DNA of 64,000 nt from NCBI RefSeq assembly GCF_016909175.1, contig NZ_JAFBFI010000001.1:416332-480331 (forward strand). Reading direction: 5' to 3'. The notes under the pieces were generated by a model. That model did not search any database, had not been told where the DNA came from, and worked only from the letters and a program-made list of their open reading frames with translations. Each line of letters begins with the position of its first letter. Positions within the stretch are counted from its first letter, which is position 1. Positions 41,858-49,248 of this stretch are shown piece after piece. Both the position numbers and the translations under genes were made by a program. Source of the stretch: Peribacillus deserti. GTDB lineage: Bacteria > Bacillota > Bacilli > Bacillales > DSM-1321.

Positions 41858-42137
41858 GGCGTTCTCCTTTTTCACTCTATCAGGATTTTTACCCCAACTG
41901 AGTAAATGAAAACAAGGCCTGAGGGAGGTATGATAAAATCATATCTAACGGGATACAGGTATGGGATATATAGAAGACTTACGCATTGCCGGATTTAGTC
42001 CGTTAATACCTCACCGGAGCGGGTTGTATAAATGTAGATGATATAAGGGCCGGCTTTTACGTGTATAGCCGGTCTGCACTTGCATGTATTTTTGAAAATC
42101 GCACGTTGCAGTTCTAGAATTGCACACAGTGAAGGAA
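41858..42137. other. Gene-free interval upstream of the two-component operon
   Basis: About 280 bases with no open frame that has a ribosome binding site. It leads into the direct-repeat promoter of the response regulator gene. Nothing else is recognised. Confidence 0.5.
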
Positions 42138-42169
42138 TTAAGGAAAAGTTAAGCGAAATCTTCTATATT
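42138..42169 (+). promoter_or_regulatory. CiaR-like direct repeat and -10 box upstream of the response regulator
   Basis: TTAAGGAAAAGTTAAG (42138-42153): two TTAAG elements with a repeat period of 11 bases, followed after exactly 10 bases by TATATT. This matches the CiaR consensus NTTAAG-N5-WTTAAG known from streptococci except for one base, and suggests autoregulation. Confidence 0.6.
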
Positions 42170-42287
42170 ACAATGGAATAGGTTGTATGTAGGTAAAAAA
42201 CATAGAGGAACTGTGTTATTAAAATAAAAAAATATAATAGGCGTTCGCTCTGGCGGCCGCTTTCTTTTGTAAAGGCGGGAGAGAATA

Positions 42288-42965
42288 ATGAAGCTTCTTG
42301 TCGTTGAGGATAATCTATCTTTATTGGAGTCTATAAAAGGAATTTTATCTGATGAATTTGAGGTCGACACAGCCAGTGATGGAGATGATGGACTCTTTTT
42401 TGCCCTTCAGGGTATTTATGATGCTATTGTTTTAGATGTGATGCTTCCCGGTCTGGATGGGTTTGAGATTGTGAAAAGGATTAGACAGGAGCGAGTAACA
42501 ACACCGGTATTATTTCTAACAGCAAAAGATTCACTGGAAGACCGTGTTAAGGGATTGGATTTCGGCGGAGATGATTATTTAGTTAAACCGTTTCAATCGC
42601 CGGAGCTAAAGGCTCGTATTCGCGCGTTATTGCGCCGAAGCGGGGCGATGGATTTGGATCAGAGCCTTAAATATCGGGATATTGAATTAAGGGGAAAAGA
42701 AAATGATGTCCTGGTAAAAGGGGAAGCGATAAAGCTCACGCTTAAGCAGTATGAACTGTTAGAGTATCTCATACAAAATAAGGGAAAAATACTTACCAGG
42801 GAACAGATCTTTGATAGAATCTGGGGATTTGATTCCGATACGACGATAGTGATTGTGGAAGTCTTCGTTCATCACCTTAGAAAAAAGCTCGAGCCTTATC
42901 AATACCACAAGGACATTCAAACTGTCAGAGGTATTGGATATATACTTAAACCACAAGAGGAGTAG
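42288..42965 (+). CDS. OmpR-family response regulator, CiaR-like
   Basis: 225 residues. Receiver domain with acidic pocket VVEDN, phosphoacceptor Asp50 (IVLDVMLPG), and switch Lys in DDYLVKPF; C-terminal winged HTH (LTLKQYELLEYLIQNKG, EVFVHHLRKKLEPY, TVRGIGYIL). The sequence and the downstream protease gene make CiaR the closest functional analogue I can name. The kinase gene starts 3 bases after the stop codon. GGCGGGAGAGAATA gives the ribosome binding site. Confidence 0.88.
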   Translation: MKLLVVEDNLSLLESIKGILSDEFEVDTASDGDDGLFFALQGIYDAIVLDVMLPGLDGFEIVKRIRQERVTTPVLFLTAKDSLEDRVKGLDFGGDDYLVKPFQSPELKARIRALLRRSGAMDLDQSLKYRDIELRGKENDVLVKGEAIKLTLKQYELLEYLIQNKGKILTREQIFDRIWGFDSDTTIVIVEVFVHHLRKKLEPYQYHKDIQTVRGIGYILKPQEE

Positions 42966-42968
42966 TGT

Positions 42969-44198
42969 ATGTTTCATAAAACGAGGCTCCAATTAACTCT
43001 TCTCAATTCAATTGTTTTTATAATTATCCTGATATTTCTCGGAAGAAGCATTTATTTTTATTTTGAATCGCAGGTGTTTAAAGGCGCTGATCAATCTTTA
43101 TATACCTTAATCAATAGGGTTGAAGATGCAGAGCTTACGCCAACAGGTTTAAAATTTATCAGAGACCCGAGTATCTATTTGCTCGTATGGGATCCAGACA
43201 AAAAGCTTATGGAGGATGTGTCTGAACGAAATCCATTCTTTGTCCAGGCTCAAAAGAAGTTTTATCCTGACAAGGTAAATAAGCTTCAGAATATAAAAGT
43301 AGCAGATTACTCCTTTCGAAGTCTGACCACTAAGCTTGAGACAGATGTGGGCACATTTAAAATCCAACTGATACGATCGGTGGATGCTGAAAATAAAGTG
43401 CTGAACCGGCTTCTGTTTATCCTGCTTGCAGGTGGAGGCGTAGGTATATTGATTGCCGTGGGGGCCGGATTTTTCCTTGCAGGAAGAGCTCTTGTGCCCA
43501 TTAAAAATGCCTGGGACAATCAGCAGCAATTTGTATCAGACGCCTCCCATGAATTAAGGACACCTTTAGCCGTCATTCAGTCCCGGACAGAGATGCTTTT
43601 TCAGTCTCCATCTGCGACAATTGAGGAGAAAGCAATTGATATTTCTGTTATCTCCAAAGAAGCAAGGCGATTAAATAAGCTTGTGACCAGTCTGCTTACA
43701 TTGGCACGGTCGGATACAGGGCAGATGGTTATGGAGAAGGAAATGTTCCCGCTCCATCAGCTGGTTGAAGAGATTGTGGAGCAATATGCTGACATTGCAG
43801 GTTTTCAAGATAAGACGATTCGAATAGGAAAGGCAGTAGAGGTTCCTTTCTTTGGGGATAAAGAGCGGATTCATCAGCTCTTGGTAATACTAGTGGACAA
43901 CGCGATGAAATTTACAAAAGAAGGCGGAGAAATTGTTTTATCCTGCAGAAGGGATTCACAATCGATTATACTGTCGGTCCATGATAATGGAATTGGAATA
44001 GCAGCCGACGACATCCCTAGGATCTTTAACCGCTTTTACCAGGTGGAAACCTCCCGATCCAAAGAGGAAGGAGCGGGGCTTGGCCTTTCCATCGCCAAAT
44101 GGATCGTCGACAACCACTATGGAAACTTTAAAGTAAAAAGCTCACCAGGAAAAGGGACACAAATCGATGTCATCTTCCCAAAAAACTCAAAAAAATAG
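42969..44198 (+). CDS. Sensor histidine kinase, CiaH-like
   Basis: 409 residues. Membrane segment 1 (LLNSIVFIIILIFLGRSIYF), an extracytoplasmic sensor of ~120 residues, membrane segment 2 (LLFILLAGGGVGILIAVGAG), then the phosphoacceptor SDASHELRTPLAVIQSRTEM, N box VILVDNAMKFTKEGG and G boxes HDNGIGIAADDI and GAGLGLSIAKWIV. Paired with the preceding regulator (GAGGAG ribosome binding site inside its last codons). It likely senses an envelope signal, since foldase and protease genes follow. Confidence 0.9.
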   Translation: MFHKTRLQLTLLNSIVFIIILIFLGRSIYFYFESQVFKGADQSLYTLINRVEDAELTPTGLKFIRDPSIYLLVWDPDKKLMEDVSERNPFFVQAQKKFYPDKVNKLQNIKVADYSFRSLTTKLETDVGTFKIQLIRSVDAENKVLNRLLFILLAGGGVGILIAVGAGFFLAGRALVPIKNAWDNQQQFVSDASHELRTPLAVIQSRTEMLFQSPSATIEEKAIDISVISKEARRLNKLVTSLLTLARSDTGQMVMEKEMFPLHQLVEEIVEQYADIAGFQDKTIRIGKAVEVPFFGDKERIHQLLVILVDNAMKFTKEGGEIVLSCRRDSQSIILSVHDNGIGIAADDIPRIFNRFYQVETSRSKEEGAGLGLSIAKWIVDNHYGNFKVKSSPGKGTQIDVIFPKNSKK

Positions 44199-44205
44199 TC
44201 TTTTA

Positions 44206-44239
44206 AAAAGCACTCCCAAATCCGATTGGGCGTGTTTTT
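44206..44239 (+). terminator. Terminator of the two-component operon
   Basis: AAAAGCACTCCCAA / TTGGGCGTGTTTTTA hairpin (one bulge). Confidence 0.75.
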
Positions 44240-44260
44240 ATTTTGGAAAATGGCGCCGGG

Positions 44261-44337
44261 AAATGGGGACAGTCCCCACAGCGAAAGCTGGTGTGACAGG
44301 CTTTCCAGCGTCGGGAAATAGGGGACTGTCCCCATAT
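44261..44337 (+). repeat. Pair of REP-like palindromes (GGGGAC-W-GTCCCC)
   Basis: TGGGGACAGTCCCCA (44264-44278) and GGGGACTGTCCCCA (44321-44334) flank a 42-base hairpin-forming segment (GCGAAAGCTGG ... CTTTCCAGCG). A third single copy is at 56662-56676. Each is itself a palindrome around one base. Confidence 0.8.
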
Positions 44338-44344
44338 TTTATTC

Positions 44345-44376
44345 TTAAGGTTTTGTTAAGGTTGATTGGTTTTAAT
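44345..44376 (+). promoter_or_regulatory. CiaR-like direct repeat and -10 box upstream of the PrsA-like gene
   Basis: TTAAGGTTTTGTTAAG (44345-44360), then 10 bases, then TTTAAT (44371-44376). Sequence and spacing copy the element in front of the response regulator gene (42138). It is 37 bases before the foldase start codon. Confidence 0.65.
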
Positions 44377-44412
44377 AGAGTTAAGTTTAAAGTGTGAGAG
44401 GAGTATTAAGTT

Positions 44413-45300
44413 ATGAAGATGATTGGTAGAGGTGCCGGCAGAAAGATGCTGCTTACTGTGGTTATGGGCGGTGTTGTTGCATTTGGTGCCGGCTGTTCAG
44501 ATAGTGAGAAGGCTGCAACTGTAAATGGTGAGGAGATTACTAAGCAAGAGGTGTATAACAAGCTTTATGAGCAGAATGGATCGGCGATGCTGGATTCATT
44601 AATTACGGAAAAGATTGTTAATCTTGAGTCGGCTAAGAAGAAAGTTAAGGTCTCGGACAAAGAGGTCGATGAAGAAGTGAAAAAGCTGCAGGAATCATAT
44701 GGCGGTGAAGATGCCCTAACCCAGCAGCTGACTTCAGCAGGGCTTACACTGGATGATGTTAAGAGTGACTTAACCGTAAATTTAAAGATCAAGAAACTAA
44801 TGGAGCCGGATATTAAAATAACCGAAAAAGAAATGAAAGAGTACTTTGAAACAAATAAAGCAAGCTACGCAGTGGCGGAACAGGTTAAAGCGTCACACAT
44901 TCTTGTAGAAACGAAGGCGAAGGCGGATGAAGTGAAGAAAAAGCTCGATGCCGGGGAAAGTTTTAAGGATCTTGCCAAAGAGTATTCAACGGAGGATGCC
45001 ACAAAAGATAAAGGGGGAGATTTAGGATACTTCGCTAAAGGGGAAATGACCGCAGCATTCGAAAAAGCAGCCTTCAGCATGAAAGAAGGAGAAGTTTCAG
45101 ATCCGGTCAAAACAGAATTTGGCTACCACATAATAAAAGTTGTTGATAAAAAAGCAGCAAAACCTGCCGTGTATGAGGAAAACAAAAAAGCCATCAAGGC
45201 AGCTATTATAGATCAGAAAACCCAGGATACTTATTCAGACTGGATGGAAAAAACTAAAGAGAAATATAAAGTGAAAAATTACCTAGAAAAAGAAAGCTGA
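44413..45300 (+). CDS. PrsA-like foldase lipoprotein (parvulin peptidyl-prolyl isomerase)
   Basis: 295-residue exported lipoprotein that helps secreted proteins fold at the membrane-wall interface. Signal peptide with basic start, hydrophobic stretch LLTVVMGGVVAFGAG and Cys28 as the likely lipidation site. N-domain of SurA type (TVNGEEITKQEVYNKLYEQN), then the parvulin domain with VKASHILVETKAKADEV, AKEYSTEDATKDKGGDLGYF and EFGYHIIKV. AGAGGAGTATTAAGTT precedes the ATG. B. subtilis PrsA is the best-known relative; orthology is not proven. Confidence 0.88.
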   Translation: MKMIGRGAGRKMLLTVVMGGVVAFGAGCSDSEKAATVNGEEITKQEVYNKLYEQNGSAMLDSLITEKIVNLESAKKKVKVSDKEVDEEVKKLQESYGGEDALTQQLTSAGLTLDDVKSDLTVNLKIKKLMEPDIKITEKEMKEYFETNKASYAVAEQVKASHILVETKAKADEVKKKLDAGESFKDLAKEYSTEDATKDKGGDLGYFAKGEMTAAFEKAAFSMKEGEVSDPVKTEFGYHIIKVVDKKAAKPAVYEENKKAIKAAIIDQKTQDTYSDWMEKTKEKYKVKNYLEKES

Positions 45301-45339
45301 AAAAATCGAAAACTGATTGATTAAAAAGGAGTGAACATA

Positions 45340-46551
45340 ATGGACTTCCAGGAATTTAACGAAAATGAGAGAACTAGAACCGTATATCGTAAATCATATA
45401 AAGGGTATTTTGCAGTTGGATTGATAGGGGCGCTTTTAGGAATTGTCATCATGTTTTTCGTCCTTCCGTATGTAAAGCAGGATACAACTTCTGAACAAAA
45501 CGTAAGCTCTACCCAATCCGACACGAAATCAACTGCTGCAGCCGGCAATGTCACAACAGTTAATGTAAAAAATGTGAATTTTACAGATGCGGTTAACAAG
45601 ACCATTGACTCAGTAGTTGGCGTAAATAATCTGACTCAGGACAATTCCTACGAAGGGAACGGTGAACTGCAGCAAAGCGGTTCCGGCTCGGGGGTTATTT
45701 ATAAAAAAGAAGGAAATAAGGCTTATATTGTAACCAATAACCATGTAATCGAAGGTGCAAACGAAGTAGAAGTCAGCCTGAAGAACAAGACCAAAGTAAA
45801 AGCTAAAGTACTCGGCGCTGATTCATTGATGGACCTTGCCGTACTTGAAATAGAAGGTAAAAATATACCGAAGGCAGCTGAACTTGGCAATTCAGAGGCG
45901 CTTAAGCCAGGTGAGCCTGTAGCTACAATCGGTAATCCGCTGGGCTACCTTGATTATTCCATTACCCAGGGGATTGTAAGTAACCCGCAGCGTGAAATTC
46001 CGATTGATGTGGATCAGGATCGGTCCTATGACTGGGAAGCAGATGTCATTCAGACGGATGCTTCCATTAATCCGGGGAACAGTGGCGGGGCTTTAATAAA
46101 TGTGGCAGGCCAGCTAATTGGCATTAACTCCATGAAAATTGCTCAGGAGGGTGTTGAGGGGATAGGCTTTGCGATTCCGATTAACTCTGCTCTGCCAATC
46201 ATAGAAGATTTAGAAAAAGATGGGGAAGTAAGCAGGCCTTATATGGGCATTGGAAATAAATCCTTAGAGGAAATATCACTAACGGACCAGCAGCAATATT
46301 TGAAACTGCCGGAAAAGGTAAAAAGCGGGGTAGTTGTACTGCAGGTCAGCCCTAATTCTCCTGCTGCCAAAGCGGGACTGCTAGAACGTGATGTGATTAC
46401 TTCCATAAATGGAGTAGAAATTGAAAACAGCATAGCGTTAAGGAAATTCTTATATACCAAAACGGAAATAGGAAAGCGTGTCACAGTGGATTATTATCGT
46501 GCCGGCGAAAAGAAAAGGGTACAGATGACGCTGCAAAAGCAAGAAAGCTGA
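45340..46551 (+). CDS. HtrA/DegP-like membrane serine protease with PDZ domain
   Basis: 403 residues from MDFQEFNENERTRTVYRKS. One membrane anchor (GYFAVGLIGALLGIVIMFFV), linker, trypsin-like domain with His in VTNNHVIEG, Asp in DSLMDLAVLEI and Ser in NPGNSGGALI, then a PDZ domain (VVVLQVSPNSPAAKAGLLER). It degrades misfolded exported proteins. It lies 39 bases behind the PrsA-like gene. AAAAGGAGTGAACATA decides the start. B. subtilis HtrA/HtrB/YyxA are the relatives. Confidence 0.92.
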   Translation: MDFQEFNENERTRTVYRKSYKGYFAVGLIGALLGIVIMFFVLPYVKQDTTSEQNVSSTQSDTKSTAAAGNVTTVNVKNVNFTDAVNKTIDSVVGVNNLTQDNSYEGNGELQQSGSGSGVIYKKEGNKAYIVTNNHVIEGANEVEVSLKNKTKVKAKVLGADSLMDLAVLEIEGKNIPKAAELGNSEALKPGEPVATIGNPLGYLDYSITQGIVSNPQREIPIDVDQDRSYDWEADVIQTDASINPGNSGGALINVAGQLIGINSMKIAQEGVEGIGFAIPINSALPIIEDLEKDGEVSRPYMGIGNKSLEEISLTDQQQYLKLPEKVKSGVVVLQVSPNSPAAKAGLLERDVITSINGVEIENSIALRKFLYTKTEIGKRVTVDYYRAGEKKRVQMTLQKQES

Positions 46552-46581
46552 CCGAAACCAAGTCAAAAGGGGTGTGGGGAA

Positions 46582-46725
46582 ATGAAGGGAAAGAAAATCT
46601 GGATAGGTGAAATTACAGAACGGAGTATCGATGGAGAGCTGCTGCAAGTCGTAGTGATATGGCCAGATGACATGAAAAAAGAGGCTGCACTAAATTATCA
46701 GGAATTGAAATATAAATGGATTTAG
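46582..46725 (+). CDS. Very small protein downstream of htrA-like gene
   Basis: 47 residues: MKGKKIWIGEITERSIDGEL then LQVVVIWPDDMKKEAALNYQ. It has beta-strand-like alternation and no membrane segment. AAAGGGGTGTGGGGAA is a good ribosome binding site, and a terminator directly after the stop supports a real gene closing the prsA-htrA transcript. Family not recognised. Confidence 0.65.
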   Translation: MKGKKIWIGEITERSIDGELLQVVVIWPDDMKKEAALNYQELKYKWI

Positions 46726-46726
46726 A

Positions 46727-46753
46727 AACCGGGCGACAGTGCCCGGTTTTTTC
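46727..46753 (+). terminator. Terminator of the prsA-htrA-like transcript
   Basis: AACCGGGC / GCCCGGTTTTTT hairpin with loop GACAGT. Confidence 0.88.
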
Positions 46754-46767
46754 TTGAGTAAATTCCT

Positions 46768-47511
46768 TTATTGTTCCAGTACCCAGCGGCGGATAGCTTG
46801 AGCTACACCATGCTCCAAGTTCGTTCCAGTAATCCAATCTGCTGCTTCTTTGACCTTTTCCTGGGCGTTGCCCATTGCCACGCCCATTCCAGCCTCTGTG
46901 ATCATAGCAATGTCATTGAGGCTGTCTCCTACAGCCATCATTTCATCAACAGTGATCCCAAGTCTTTCACACACATGTCTAAGCGCTCTTGCTTTATTAA
47001 TTCCAATCGCATTTACCTCTATGTTGGTAGGGCTGGAATTACTGATTTCAAACATGTTTGTTTTTGTTAAAGTATCAAGAACCTTGTTTCTGCTCTCATC
47101 ATCTTCAATTTCAAAGCCAAATTTCAGCCATTCATGCGCAGTGATATCTTCAGGGAAACCTTCATACCATACCTTATCTGTTGTTACTCCCCAGATCCGT
47201 GCTTTATGCTGTTTGGAAAGTTCATGCATCATTTGAATATGTTCCGTATCAATTGCATTTCTCTCAATCAGCTCCCCCTTTTCGTTATATACCTCACTGC
47301 CGTTTACTGTTACAAGGTAGGAAGATAAATTAAGGGATTTCGACAGCTCTTTGCAGGAAGCAAGTGCCCGGCCTGTGCTTAATACAACGTGAACACCTTT
47401 TTCCTGTGCCTCCGAAATGGCCTTAACGTTTTCGTCCGAAATTTCATGTTTATCATTTAGCAGGGTTCCATCCATATCAAGGGCAACCAACTTTATCTTT
47501 TTTTCAAGCAT
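46768..47511 (-). CDS. Cof-type HAD-IIB phosphatase
   Basis: 247 residues. HAD motif I DMDGTLLNDKHEIS (nucleophile Asp and acid Asp), motif II LSTGRALASC, motif III/IV MAVGDSLNDIAMI with the C2B cap typical of Cof/YidA/YwpJ sugar-phosphate phosphatases. The physiological substrate is not predictable. It converges with the preceding operon. Confidence 0.9.
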   Translation of the reverse strand: MLEKKIKLVALDMDGTLLNDKHEISDENVKAISEAQEKGVHVVLSTGRALASCKELSKSLNLSSYLVTVNGSEVYNEKGELIERNAIDTEHIQMMHELSKQHKARIWGVTTDKVWYEGFPEDITAHEWLKFGFEIEDDESRNKVLDTLTKTNMFEISNSSPTNIEVNAIGINKARALRHVCERLGITVDEMMAVGDSLNDIAMITEAGMGVAMGNAQEKVKEAADWITGTNLEHGVAQAIRRWVLEQ

Positions 47512-47779
47512 CTCTATATACTTCCTCTCTCTATAGGATTGTGTGTAATCTTTTCAGCGTATTAATCTTTGTCATTTCGTATGCAGATTAAATGCGGAAA
47601 ATAGGAATACAGGAACTCATTTGTTTTTAGCACACTATTTTAAAAAAAGAGTTTCTACATACAATAAGTATAGCAAAGCTGCTGAGGATAAATCCAAATG
47701 TAACCTCTTTACTGTTTAGTTTAGATATATATCAAACCATTCAAATATGTTCAAGGCCGCGCTCTTCTATGTTAGTCGT

Positions 47780-47960
47780 TCACCCGTGATTTCCTTCTTC
47801 ATGTTTACGGCATTTATACTCTGTGTAAGCAGAGTGATATAGCTTCAGCTGAATCCACTCTATTGTCTTTTTCTCGGTGCAGATTAACGGAACTTCAATC
47901 TCTCCTTTTGTTTGTTTTTTCAGAGCAATAGAGTGTTAGATGGTGTATGAGGGTATGCAT
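47780..47960 (-). pseudogene. Possible small gene remnant with a frameshift
   Basis: On the minus strand, MHTLIHHLTLYCSEKTNKRRD stops at a TGA, while the overlapping frame continues as KGEIEVPLICTEKKTIEWIQ then LKLYHSAYTEYKCRKHEEGN and ends at 47780. The second frame has no start codon, and its composition looks coding. One frameshift near 47910 would join them. This is weak evidence; it may be chance. Confidence 0.25.
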
Positions 47961-48027
47961 TTAGTTAACTGCTTTCTTCATTGTATATATCTTAAATAGA
48001 TCTCTGTTTTAAAACTGAAAAAATATA

Positions 48028-48055
48028 AAAAGACCGTCAAATTTAAACGACGGTC
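48028..48055 (-). terminator. Terminator (minus strand)
   Basis: GACCGTCGTTTAAATT / AATTTGACGGTC-type hairpin with TTTTT on the minus strand. It follows the short frame at 48087-48156. Confidence 0.75.
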
Positions 48056-48086
48056 CCTGCATGTCAGGGTGGAATGTAGGTATTGT

Positions 48087-48156
48087 TTAATCGTAAGGAA
48101 GGCGTCGCAGGTCGTCACCTGCGTTTTGACTGTTCTGAGATTTATATTCTTCATCA
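48087..48156 (-). other. Short coding-like frame without start, behind a perfect ribosome binding site
   Basis: Minus strand: TAAGGAGGTGACTGTGATGAAG is an ideal ribosome binding site with start, but the ATG frame runs on through the terminator. The neighbouring frame reads CDEEYKSQNSQNAGDDLRRL then PYD and stops right before the terminator, the natural end for a ~25-residue peptide. Either a one-base change has shifted the start or it is a very small gene with unusual initiation. Confidence 0.3.
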
Positions 48157-48240
48157 CAGTCACCTCCTTAAAATACAGAATTTACCAACATCATATTTTG
48201 GTGAATAGATTGTAAAATCAATCGAAATTAAGCTGAGTTA

Positions 48241-48537
48241 TTAATCTTCTCTGGAAGAGTCCTCCGCTATGGCACGCAAGTCACTGTAAAACAGTTCTTC
48301 ATTGCAGACTAAATTATGTTCATTCGCTGGCCCCTGGCTCGGATCTGGACTATGGTAATCCGTAAAATTCGTCTGAGAGTCGTTTTGGCTTGCGTTTACT
48401 GAATTTCGAGAATTATAGTCCTTTATGATTTCTTGTAATTCTCCGCTGTCACCCTTTGCGTTTATGAATTCAAATAGTTCCATCATACCTTCCGCAGACT
48501 GCTTTTCTGAAATATTCTCATCATCTCGTTTAGTCAT
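48241..48537 (-). CDS. Small acidic hydrophilic protein of unknown function
   Basis: 98 residues rich in Asn, Asp, Glu, Ser (MTKRDDENISEKQSAEGMME, HSPDPSQGPANEHNLVCNEE). No membrane segment; probably unstructured in the middle. AAAGGAGGAATGAGAT is a strong ribosome binding site. Family not recognised. Confidence 0.65.
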   Translation of the reverse strand: MTKRDDENISEKQSAEGMMELFEFINAKGDSGELQEIIKDYNSRNSVNASQNDSQTNFTDYHSPDPSQGPANEHNLVCNEELFYSDLRAIAEDSSRED

Positions 48538-48653
48538 ATCTCATTCCTCCTTTGGATATTTATAACATTTCCTAAAGAGATTATAATTAATACGGGCCGT
48601 TACTTTTTTTACCCTTAATAAACAAAATAAAGACGGCATAAAAGAGGGAAGCT

Positions 48654-49052
48654 ATGGAGATTCAAGCAAAAAACGGACAAACTATTTTAATTAGTCCATA
48701 TAAAAGCACAGACTTTAATCATATTCAGCACTTAAACGAACTTGAAGGCTGGACAGGCATGCTTAAGCGCAGTGCTGAAACACGAGAGGCGTGGCAGAAC
48801 TCAAATATAGCGTATGTAGCTGTGAGTCAATTGGAGGTAATCGGATATCTGCAAATAATACTCTATGTTTGTGAACTCCTAATAAAAAAAGAATACCGTT
48901 CATATGGGATCGGGCAGCAGCTTATCCACAATGTTCATTCACTTTATCCGAACGCAAGAATGGAAATGCTAGCATCAAGTTCTTCCCACACCTTTTATGA
49001 ACATTTACATTTCAGGCCATTCTATGGTTTTCGAAAGAATTATATTGAATAA
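48654..49052 (+). CDS. GNAT-family N-acetyltransferase (short)
   Basis: 132 residues. The acetyl-CoA loop EYRSYGIGQQLIHNV (R/Q-x-x-G-x-G pattern) preceded by the strand ILYVCELLIKK identifies a GNAT. The stretch between VIGYLQI and the core is shorter than usual, as if part of strand 3-4 had been lost, and the protein is shorter than typical GNATs (about 150), so activity is uncertain. GAGGGAAGCT precedes the ATG. Confidence 0.7.
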   Translation: MEIQAKNGQTILISPYKSTDFNHIQHLNELEGWTGMLKRSAETREAWQNSNIAYVAVSQLEVIGYLQIILYVCELLIKKEYRSYGIGQQLIHNVHSLYPNARMEMLASSSSHTFYEHLHFRPFYGFRKNYIE

Positions 49053-49248
49053 ACAAAAGAGACTGCTTTATTGGCTGTTCCTTTTGTTTATTCAGCTGAT
49101 GAATTAGTATGTTAATAATTAACATAAATTTTTAGTTCTCTACCATTTTACCAAACTAAAGGATTGTGTTATAGTAATGTACATAATTAAACTAATTCAC
49201 TAGTTTCATTTCATGTGCAGCTAGAATAAACATAAAGGTGAGATTCTT

